The notes below the pieces were generated by a model that was given only the letters and a program-made list of their open reading frames with translations, did no database searches and was not told the DNA's origin. A DNA stretch of 8,317 bases from NCBI GenBank assembly GCA_009699615.1, contig WLNV01000059.1, positions 1 through 8,317 of the forward strand, written 5' to 3'. Below, piece by piece: positions 1 through 5,549 of the stretch (positions are counted from its first letter, which is position 1; every line of letters begins with the position of its first letter). The translations under genes were made by a program, and so were the position numbers. The stretch comes from Actinomycetota bacterium (GTDB lineage: Bacteria > Actinomycetota > Thermoleophilia > Solirubrobacterales > Solirubrobacteraceae).

Positions 1-357
1 CCGGACCTGATCACGGCCGACCTCTCGTTTATCTCACTGACGAAGGTTCTTCCCGCACTTGTTGACTGCGCGGCCGACAGCTTCGATGCTGTCGTGATGG
101 TGAAGCCGCAATTTGAAGTCGGTCGAGATCGTGTGGGGAGGGGAGGCGTGGTTCGCGACCCCGGCCTTCGCAAGGAGAGCGTGGCAGCGGTTGCCGAGTT
201 TGCGCGCGAACGCTGCGGCGCCTCAATCCTTGGCTTCGCCTCTTCGGGGCTCCCCGGCCCGAAGGGCAATCAGGAGAGTTTTATCCACCTTGCGGAAGGC
301 GACAGGGCCGGCGCTCTGGGCAATCTCGGCGCGGCACTTGATGGGGCAGGGCTATGA
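1..357 (+). CDS. tlyA: TlyA family rRNA 2'-O-methyltransferase, C-terminal part (5' end outside window)
   Basis: This is the C-terminal 118 residues of a TlyA-type S-adenosylmethionine-dependent methyltransferase, which in actinobacteria 2'-O-methylates 16S and 23S rRNA and confers capreomycin sensitivity. The reading frame is open from base 1, so the N-terminal S4-like RNA-binding domain and the SAM-binding glycine loop are missing. Visible family motifs are DLSFISL (fragment residues 7-13), VKPQFEVG (34-41), GRGGVVRDP (46-54) and GPKGNQE (86-92). By analogy with M. tuberculosis TlyA, the Asp of DLSFISL, the Lys of VKPQFE and the Glu of GNQE would be three of the four catalytic K-D-K-E residues. 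The stop overlaps the start of the NAD kinase gene in an ATGA, which indicates translational coupling. The partner gene is the same as in Mycobacterium. The family assignment is firm. Which rRNA is modified cannot be read from the sequence. Confidence 0.93.
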   Translation, partial: PDLITADLSFISLTKVLPALVDCAADSFDAVVMVKPQFEVGRDRVGRGGVVRDPGLRKESVAAVAEFARERCGASILGFASSGLPGPKGNQESFIHLAEGDRAGALGNLGAALDGAGL

Positions 358-1223
358 GCGTCCAGCCGATCAGTGGTTCGATCACTGCCTTCTCGCACGC
401 CCGTCCCGGTCAGACCGACGACGCCCTCCGGCACCTGATCGGCCTCGCGCACAGCCGCGATCTGACCGTTCGGCTAGACCCGGAAGAGACGGCAAAGCAC
501 CCGTCGATCGACGCCGGGCCCGGAGTTGAGCTCAACGCCGAGCTCGACCGCGACGCAGGACTGGCAGTCGCGTTCGGCGGCGATGGAACGGTCTTGCGCG
601 CCCTCCGCGCCTACGCCGGTACCAGCGTGCCAGTGATCGGTATCAACTTCGGCGAGATTGGCTTCCTTGCAGCGATCGACCGCGACGACGTCGCCGCAGG
701 CCTTGAAGGAGCCGTTCGGGGCGAATTCGAGCGGCTCGTCCTACCGGCGATCGAAGTCGAGGTCGACGGCACCTCTTGGCTTGCGATCAACGACATCGCG
801 ATCACGCGCCGGGCAGGTGACCGCGTAGCGCAGCTCGCCTACGCCGTTGGCGGCGATGAGGCGGGAAGCGTTCGTTGTGACGGCCTCGTCGTGGCAACTG
901 CGGCAGGTTCGACTGGGTACAACCTCGCCAACGGCGGACCGGTGATGGCCTGGGGAGTCGAAGGCTACGTCGTCTCGTTTATCGCACCTCACTCGTTGAC
1001 TGCTCGCGCGCTAGTTATCGCGCCGGAGGACGAGCTGTTGGTCGACAACCGCTCACATGACCCTGTCGAGCTATCGATCGACGGACGGCCGGTCGCGGAG
1101 ATCGCGAGCGGCGGTCAGGTCACAGCGCGCTTCAGTCCAGATCAAGCTGTGCTGGCGCTGCCGGTCGACTCAAGCTTCTATCGACGGCTACGCGAAACGT
1201 TCGGTCGGCTCTCTTCGTCATAG
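354..1223 (+). CDS. nadK: NAD kinase (ATP-NAD kinase)
   Basis: This protein of 289 residues, a normal length for the family, phosphorylates NAD to NADP in the cytoplasm. Diagnostic motifs appear in order: GGDGT at residues 75-79 (phosphate-binding), GINFGEIGFL at 96-105, an NE/D-type motif AIND at 144-147, the nucleotide-binding loop AGSTGYN at 184-190 followed by NGGP, and APHSLTAR at 211-218. The ATG at 354 overlaps the tlyA stop (ATGA). A G-rich stretch, TGGGG, ends 7 bases upstream of it and can serve as ribosome binding site, and the first residues fit the family. The loop differs from the common TPTGSTAY form: it reads TAAGSTGY, so a Pro/Thr pair becomes Ala-Ala and the Ala before Tyr becomes Gly. 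The catalytic Asp of GGDGT is intact, so I expect an active enzyme. It is probably cotranscribed with tlyA. Confidence 0.95.
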   Translation: MSVQPISGSITAFSHARPGQTDDALRHLIGLAHSRDLTVRLDPEETAKHPSIDAGPGVELNAELDRDAGLAVAFGGDGTVLRALRAYAGTSVPVIGINFGEIGFLAAIDRDDVAAGLEGAVRGEFERLVLPAIEVEVDGTSWLAINDIAITRRAGDRVAQLAYAVGGDEAGSVRCDGLVVATAAGSTGYNLANGGPVMAWGVEGYVVSFIAPHSLTARALVIAPEDELLVDNRSHDPVELSIDGRPVAEIASGGQVTARFSPDQAVLALPVDSSFYRRLRETFGRLSSS

Positions 1224-1299
1224 GCCTGTTACGGCGGCTTAGGAATGACGCTCAAATCGGCGTCTTGACTGGCAATCGGAGGCCCAATCTGTCCCCGCC

Positions 1300-1320
1300 C
1301 ACTGCTAAACCGGAGCAGTG
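1300..1320 (+). promoter_or_regulatory. Perfect inverted repeat covering the recN start codon
   Basis: Arms CACTGCT (1300-1306) and AGCAGTG (1314-1320) are exact reverse complements separated by a 7-base loop, AAACCGG. The second arm contains the GTG start of recN, and the short GGAG that could serve as ribosome binding site spans the loop/stem border only 2 bases from the GTG. In RNA this would be a 7-bp hairpin hiding the start codon. In DNA it is a 7-7-7 dyad that could bind a repressor. It does not resemble the mycobacterial LexA box. The repeat is seen directly and its function is inferred. Confidence 0.4.
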
Positions 1321-2973
1321 CTTCACGAGCTTCGAGTAGAGAACCTGCTGCTGATTGAGAGCGCTGAGCTACGGCTCGCGCCCGGTCTCAACGTGCTCAC
1401 CGGAGAGACCGGGGCCGGAAAGACGGTGCTAGCTCACGCGCTCGATCTGCTCCTCGGAGGACGTCCGCGCGCGGGCATCGTTAGGCCCGGTGCCGAGGAG
1501 GCTTACGTCGAAGGTGTCTTCGCCCTACCGGATCAACTTCGCTCCGAGCTTGGAGAGCGGATACCGGCCGGCGCCGAAGAGCTGGTGCTGGCCCGCCGCG
1601 TCGCCGCCGAAGGTCGGACGCGCGCGCTGATAAACGGCCGCTCGGCAACTGTCGGCGATCTGCGCGACGTCGCTGCGACGATGCTCGTCTTCTATGGCCA
1701 GCACGAGCACCGCAAACTTACGGTCGCTTCGGCTCAGCTCGACATTCTCGACGGCTTCTGTGGGCCCGACCAACGGGCGCGTCGCACCACAATGGCGGCG
1801 GCACATGCCCGCGTACTGGAGTGCGAGCAGAGGCTCGAAGAGCTACGGGCGCTCGATGGAGCCCGCGAGCGCGAGCTTGATCTACTGCAGTTCGAGATCG
1901 CCGAGATAGACGAGGCTGCTCCTTCCGAGAGTGAGCAGGAGGAGCTGTTGGCGGCGCGCGGCAGGTTGGCTCATCTCGAAGGGCTTCGAGGCGCCGCCTA
2001 CAGCGCCTGCGAGACGCTCGCGCCGGAGGACGGCGAAGGAGTCAATGCCCATCTTGCATCCGCGAGTGGTGGGCTAGATGGGGTTGAGGGGATCGATGAT
2101 CAGCTTGATGCCCTGAACGCACGTTGGCGGTCGCTGGCGATCGAAGCCGATGACCTGGCTGGAGAGCTCCGTCGCTACTGCGAGTCGCTAGGGACGGAAC
2201 CAGGGCTGCTCGAGGCGACGGAGGAGCGGCTGGCTCTGCTCGACCGGCTTGCGCGCAAGCACGGCGGCTCTGTCGCTTCCGTTCTCGAGTACGCAGAAAC
2301 GTCGAGGCAGCGATTGGAACTGTTGACGGACGCCGAGGCATCGATCGAATCGGCGACCGAAGAGCTTGAGGAGGCGACGCTCGCGGAAACGGCGATCGCC
2401 GCCGAACTGCGCAAAGCGAGGAAGGCGGCCGCGCCAAAGCTCGCCAAAGAGGTCTGCGAACGACTCGACGAGCTGGCGATGGTCGGCGCCAGCTTTGCTG
2501 TGGAACTCGGTCAGCGCGAGCAAGGCCCGACCGGCGGCGACGCGGCCGAGTTCATGATCGCGACGAACTCCGGAGTTCCCGCGGGGCCGCTGCGCGAGAT
2601 TGCATCCGGCGGCGAGCTTTCGCGCGTGATGCTCGCCCTTCTTGGAGTAGCGAACGACGGTTCGACGACGACGCTCGTATTCGACGAGATCGATGCCGGT
2701 GTTGGTGGCAAGACCGCCCGAGTAGTGGGCGAACGGCTCCGTAGTCTCGCTGCTGATCGCCAAGTGCTCTGCATCACGCACCTGCCTCAGATCGCTTCGC
2801 TAGCCGAGCGTCACTTCTCGATCGCGAAGGATTCGGCTACCGATCCGGTGCTGACAACAGTCACCGAACTGCGCGAACCGCAGGTAGTTGGCGAGTTGGT
2901 ACGGATGCTTGGCGCTGACGAAGATGACAGCGCCGCGCTGCGTCACGCGCGCGAGCTCCGCAACGCCGCTTAA
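1318..2973 (+). CDS. recN: DNA repair protein RecN (SMC-like ATPase)
   Basis: This protein of 551 residues, close to the 553 of E. coli RecN, belongs to the SMC-like ATPases acting early in double-strand break repair. It carries a head domain split by a coiled-coil arm. Walker A is GETGAGKT at 29-36, the Q-loop region is FYGQHEH at 125-131, a Glu/Leu/Ala-rich coiled coil runs from about 162 to 375 with LARKHGG at 311-317 near its turn, the signature is SGGELSR at 430-436, Walker B is LVFDEID at 453-459, and the H-loop is ITHLPQIA at 486-493. The first residues (MLHELRVENLLLIE) align with the canonical RecN start, and an in-frame TAA at 1306 means the GTG at 1318 is the furthest-upstream usual start. 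The ribosome binding site is poor (GGAG, 2 bases away) and lies in an inverted repeat. The gene sits between nadK and steA as in M. tuberculosis. Confidence 0.97.
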   Translation: MLHELRVENLLLIESAELRLAPGLNVLTGETGAGKTVLAHALDLLLGGRPRAGIVRPGAEEAYVEGVFALPDQLRSELGERIPAGAEELVLARRVAAEGRTRALINGRSATVGDLRDVAATMLVFYGQHEHRKLTVASAQLDILDGFCGPDQRARRTTMAAAHARVLECEQRLEELRALDGARERELDLLQFEIAEIDEAAPSESEQEELLAARGRLAHLEGLRGAAYSACETLAPEDGEGVNAHLASASGGLDGVEGIDDQLDALNARWRSLAIEADDLAGELRRYCESLGTEPGLLEATEERLALLDRLARKHGGSVASVLEYAETSRQRLELLTDAEASIESATEELEEATLAETAIAAELRKARKAAAPKLAKEVCERLDELAMVGASFAVELGQREQGPTGGDAAEFMIATNSGVPAGPLREIASGGELSRVMLALLGVANDGSTTTLVFDEIDAGVGGKTARVVGERLRSLAADRQVLCITHLPQIASLAERHFSIAKDSATDPVLTTVTELREPQVVGELVRMLGADEDDSAALRHARELRNAA

Positions 2974-2994
2974 CCGAACTTCGCGCGCGAGGCC

Positions 2995-3000
2995 TAAACT
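2995..3000 (+). promoter_or_regulatory. Possible -10 element (TAAACT) before steA
   Basis: TAAACT matches the actinobacterial -10 pattern TANNNT and lies in the 30-base recN-steA gap. Transcription would start around 3007-3008, just after the GTG at 3004 and just before the ATG at 3010, so a promoter here would favour the ATG start and a nearly leaderless message. No convincing -35 hexamer is visible, and the match could be chance. Confidence 0.25.
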
Positions 3001-3003
3001 CGC

Positions 3004-4167
3004 GTGGCGATGACGCTTCCCGCTTCAACAACCCCGGCGCTGCCGGTCCGCGGCCCCGTCCGCTCCGGACGGAGGACGAAGAAGCTTGTGCGCAGCCTGC
3101 GCCAGGGCGAAGTCGCGCTGATCGACCACAGCGATCTCGATCGCGTCTCAGCTGAGGACCTGATCGCCGCTCAGGCAGTCGCGGTGCTCAACTGCCGCGC
3201 TTCCCGCTCTGAGGAGTACCCGAACATGGGCCCTTTGCTGCTGATCGAAGCGGGAGTGACCCTGATCGATCTTCCTGACGACCGTTTGTTCGATCTCTGC
3301 AAGGACGGCGATCCGCTCGAGCTCCGCGGTGGGGAGGTCTGGCGCAACGGCGAGATGCTCGTCGCCGGCACGCTTCAGAAGCCGGAGCTGGTCCGCGCCG
3401 ACAACGCTCAGCGCCGTCTTGAGATCGGTGGCGCGCTCGAGGCCTTCGCCCGAAACACGGTCGAGCACATGGTCGAGGAGCAGGATCTGCTTTCCGGCAA
3501 GATCGATCTGCCGCGCTTTGACACCGACTTCCGCGACAGGCCTGCCTTGATCGTGGTGCGCGGTGTTGATCACAGAGCCGACTTGCAGGCCCTGCGCCCG
3601 TACATCCGTGACACGCGGCCTGTGCTCGTTGGCGTCGATGGCGGCGCAAACGCGATCATCGAAGAGGGCTTCAAACCCGACATGATCGTCGGCGACATGG
3701 ACTCTGCCAGTGACGCGACTCTGCGCAGCGGCGCAGAGCTTGTAGTCCACGCCTATCCCGACGGCCGCGCGCCTGGGAGGGAACTGTTGGACAGCCTTTC
3801 GCTCGAGCACAAGGTGGTTCCGGCGCCGGGCACCAGCCAAGACGTGGCGATGTTGATCGCCGGCGAGAAGGGTGCGTCGCTGATCGTCTCCGTCGGCTCA
3901 CAGTTCAATCTCGTTGAGTTCCTTGACAAGAACCGTCGCGGCATGTCGTCAACGTTCCTGACCCGTCTGCGGCTTGGCGAAAAGATCGTCGACGCGAAAG
4001 GGGTAAGTCGCCTCTACCGTCCGTCTCCCGGAATTTCTCCTGCAGTGATCGTCCTCACGGCCGGGCTGATCGCCTTCGTCATCGTGGTGCTGGTCACGCC
4101 TGCATTGCGCGAGGTGCTCGACCTGTTCTGGCTGAAACTGCGCGTCCTGCTCGGTGGAAACGTCTAG
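3004..4167 (+). CDS. steA: SteA-like cytokinetic ring protein (TPK-like domain, membrane-anchored)
   Basis: This protein of 387 residues belongs to the SteA family (Rv1697 in M. tuberculosis). In Corynebacterium, SteA and its partner SteB promote cell separation through the RipC/FtsEX peptidoglycan hydrolase pathway. Residues 1-35 are basic and probably disordered. Residues 36-170 hold the family-specific region, including EYPNMGP at 71-77. A thiamin pyrophosphokinase-like nucleotide-binding fold follows, with VDGGAN at 211-216, GDMDS at 230-234 and PGTSQDVAM at 275-283. One hydrophobic helix at about 345-366 anchors the C-terminus, so most of the protein faces the cytoplasm. Older annotations call it a thiamin pyrophosphokinase, but the C-terminal thiamin-binding sandwich of that enzyme is not evident and thiamin synthesis is doubtful. 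The start may be GTG 3004 (GAGG 11 bases upstream) or ATG 3010. The gene ends 10 bases before steB, so the pair is almost certainly cotranscribed. Confidence 0.85.
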   Translation: MAMTLPASTTPALPVRGPVRSGRRTKKLVRSLRQGEVALIDHSDLDRVSAEDLIAAQAVAVLNCRASRSEEYPNMGPLLLIEAGVTLIDLPDDRLFDLCKDGDPLELRGGEVWRNGEMLVAGTLQKPELVRADNAQRRLEIGGALEAFARNTVEHMVEEQDLLSGKIDLPRFDTDFRDRPALIVVRGVDHRADLQALRPYIRDTRPVLVGVDGGANAIIEEGFKPDMIVGDMDSASDATLRSGAELVVHAYPDGRAPGRELLDSLSLEHKVVPAPGTSQDVAMLIAGEKGASLIVSVGSQFNLVEFLDKNRRGMSSTFLTRLRLGEKIVDAKGVSRLYRPSPGISPAVIVLTAGLIAFVIVVLVTPALREVLDLFWLKLRVLLGGNV

Positions 4168-4177
4168 GGTCGCGGCC

Positions 4178-5041
4178 GTGTTCGATTTTCGCTATCACGC
4201 GGTTTCGCTCGCCGCGGTTCTTGTCGCGTTGGCCGTCGGCGTACTGCTTGGCGTCGCGATCGGTGACGCCGGTCTCGTTTCATCGGCCGAGAAGCAGGTC
4301 CGATCAAGCCTGCGCGATGACGTCCGCGGGGCTCAGGCCAAGGAGCAGGAGGCAACCGACCTGCTCAAAGCGGAAGAGCGGTACTCGCAGGCCTCATATC
4401 CGTTCGTTGTCGGCGGGCGACTGCAGGGCGCGAAGGTTGGCTTGCTCTTCCTCGGCGAGCCCGACGAGGCGATTGCCGCCGATGTCCGCGCCGCGTTGGA
4501 GGGCAGCGGCGGCGCCCTGAGAGGCACGTTGGCGGTGAATGAGCCTCCGGATACCGCCGCCCTTGCAGCCAGCGCCCCGGCCGGCCGTTACGCGCAGCTC
4601 GATCAGGACCCGAAGCTGCTTGGTTCGTTTGGTAGGAGCATTGGTAGGCAGATGATCCTTGGTGGCGACCTGCTTAGGAGCGAGGCGAATGCGCTCTTCT
4701 CTACGCGTGCCGGAGGCCTTGGTCCGTTCGACGCGATCGTTGTCGTCCGCATCCCGCGCAACCTTACGGGCGAGGCTGCGACCAACACGAACCTGCTGGA
4801 GGACGGCCTGATGGCGGGGCTGACGAAGACGCGCAGCTCAATCGTCGGAGTGCAGTCGACCACGACGCAGCCGACGCAGGTCTCTTGGTACAGGACTCGT
4901 GGCCTTTCGAGCGTTGACAACATCGACCTAACCGCCGGGCAGGCCGCTCTCGTATTCGCGCTCGCTGGCGCCCGTGGAAGCTTCGGCAGCGGTCCTGATG
5001 CGGGCGGCTTGCTGCCCGGTCCCGAGCTCGCCGCCCGCTAG
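4178..5041 (+). CDS. steB: SteB/MctB-like membrane-anchored protein ('copper transporter' family)
   Basis: This protein of 287 residues belongs to the Rv1698 family, named MctB (copper transport) in mycobacteria and SteB (partner of SteA in cell separation) in Corynebacterium. The GTG at 4178 gives the family-typical start MFDFRYHAVSLAAVLVALAV and has an AGGG 8 bases upstream that overlaps the steA stop. A further in-frame GTG at 4154 lies inside steA and is less likely. A single N-terminal membrane helix (about 8-28) is followed by a charged coiled coil (about 35-70), then PFVVGGRLQGAKV, an extracytoplasmic alpha/beta region and the conserved end TAGQAALVFALAG. There is no cysteine and only one histidine, so nothing suggests copper binding. 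The adjacent steA supports the septal role. Downstream, msrB runs in the opposite direction with 3 bases between the stops. Confidence 0.85.
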   Translation: MFDFRYHAVSLAAVLVALAVGVLLGVAIGDAGLVSSAEKQVRSSLRDDVRGAQAKEQEATDLLKAEERYSQASYPFVVGGRLQGAKVGLLFLGEPDEAIAADVRAALEGSGGALRGTLAVNEPPDTAALAASAPAGRYAQLDQDPKLLGSFGRSIGRQMILGGDLLRSEANALFSTRAGGLGPFDAIVVVRIPRNLTGEAATNTNLLEDGLMAGLTKTRSSIVGVQSTTTQPTQVSWYRTRGLSSVDNIDLTAGQAALVFALAGARGSFGSGPDAGGLLPGPELAAR

Positions 5042-5045
5042 CGGC
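5030..5045. terminator. Weak inverted repeat at the steB/msrB convergent stops
   Basis: GCCGC (5030-5034) pairs with GCGGC (5041-5045) around a 6-base loop that contains most of the steB stop codon. Nested in it is a 10-base palindrome, CCGCTAGCGG (5035-5044), whose right end abuts the msrB stop. The stem is only 5 bp and no T-run follows on either strand, so it is a poor intrinsic terminator. It is listed because no other terminator fits between these convergent genes. Confidence 0.2.
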
Positions 5046-5458
5046 TACTCGCGCTCTTCGAAGTCAAGCGCCGCGGAGTTGATGCACCAGCGCTGTCCGC
5101 TCGCGCTGGGTCCGTCCTCGAACACATGGCCGAGGTGGCCGCCGCACTTGGCGCAGACTGCTTCCGTGCGGTGCATTCCGTGCGAATCGTCGTCGACCAA
5201 GGTGACGGCATCGGAGACAACCGGGTCGGTGAAACTGGGCCAGCCGGTACCCGAGTCGAACTTCGTATCGGACGAGAACAGCTCTGCGCTGCAGCCCTTG
5301 CAGCGGAACATGCCGCTGCCCTTCTCATCGACGTAGGCGCCAGTGAACGCTGGCTCGGTTGCAGCTTCCCGCAGCACTGCGAATGCCTCGGGGTCGAGGC
5401 GGTCGCGCCACTCTGCGTCGGACATCTCGGATGGTTGGACTGGCTGGTCGCTGTTCAT
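5045..5458 (-). CDS. msrB: Peptide-methionine (R)-S-oxide reductase MsrB
   Basis: This 137-residue cytoplasmic enzyme reduces methionine-R-sulfoxide in proteins. It shows the full zinc-type MsrB pattern: FRCKGC (Cys53, Cys56) and CAKC (Cys102, Cys105) as zinc ligands, GTGWPSF at 70-76, GMHRTEAVC, GGHLGHVFEDG at 106-116, and the catalytic Cys125 in RWCINSAAL. The ATG at 5458 is chosen because AAGGAG sits 6 bases upstream; a longer frame from a GTG at 5485 would add nine unlikely residues. The only cysteines are the four zinc ligands and the catalytic one. The position often holding a resolving Cys (GCGWPSF) is Thr71, so no internal disulfide partner is visible. It is a lone minus-strand gene within a rightward series, convergent with steB and divergent from the MraY/WecA-like gene, and is probably its own transcription unit. 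Confidence 0.96.
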   Translation of the reverse strand: MNSDQPVQPSEMSDAEWRDRLDPEAFAVLREAATEPAFTGAYVDEKGSGMFRCKGCSAELFSSDTKFDSGTGWPSFTDPVVSDAVTLVDDDSHGMHRTEAVCAKCGGHLGHVFEDGPSASGQRWCINSAALDFEERE

Positions 5459-5464
5459 CGCTCG

Positions 5465-5470
5465 CTCCTT
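5465..5470 (-). promoter_or_regulatory. Strong ribosome binding site of msrB
   Basis: The minus strand reads AAGGAG here, followed by 6 bases and then ATG. It is the most complete Shine-Dalgarno sequence in the window, and it fixes the msrB start at 5458 rather than the upstream GTG. Confidence 0.8.
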
Positions 5471-5486
5471 GATCGGGATCGCCACA

Positions 5487-5492
5487 AAGGTA
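5487..5492 (-). promoter_or_regulatory. Possible -10 element (TACCTT) of msrB
   Basis: On the minus strand TACCTT fits TANNNT. Transcription would start near 5480, giving a leader of about 22 bases that contains the AAGGAG site. No clear -35 is visible. The 91-base divergent gap must hold at least one promoter per direction, which makes a promoter here plausible, but this exact placement is inferred. Confidence 0.3.
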
Positions 5493-5537
5493 GCGAAGAG
5501 CGAGACCCCGACGGATTTTCTCGTCCGCGACGCTTTG

Positions 5538-5543
5538 TAGATT
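5538..5543 (+). promoter_or_regulatory. Possible -10 element (TAGATT) giving a leaderless transcript
   Basis: TAGATT fits the actinobacterial TANNNT -10 element and lies exactly 6 bases before the GTG at 5550, the spacing at which transcription would begin on the start codon itself. No Shine-Dalgarno sequence precedes that GTG, as expected for a leaderless message. The -35 region (around 5514-5521, GATTTTCT) is a poor match. The gene needs a promoter here because msrB upstream points the other way. Confidence 0.45.
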
Positions 5544-5549
5544 GCTCAG

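Noticed and set aside
500..1090. Frequent CGATCG/GATCG words, possibly a repeated signal
   Set aside because: They fall in coding sequence and are explained by Ile-Asp and Asp-Arg codon pairs with strong GC preference. No regular spacing is visible.
1265..1293. TTGACT as a -35 box for recN
   Set aside because: At 17 bases spacing the -10 position reads TCTGTC, a poor match, and 14-16 base spacings give nothing better.
3148..3840. Open frame of 230 codons on the minus strand opposite steA
   Set aside because: Same reasoning: it shadows a well-supported gene, has no recognisable family and no plausible ribosome binding site that I could see.
4154..4177. Longer steB start at the GTG of 4154
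   Set aside because: It lies within steA and adds eight residues before the family-typical FDFRYH start. The GTG at 4178 has an AGGG at 8 bases.
5459..5485. Longer msrB start at the GTG of 5485
   Set aside because: It lacks a ribosome binding site, and the added nine residues would contain the strong AAGGAG site that clearly serves the ATG at 5458.
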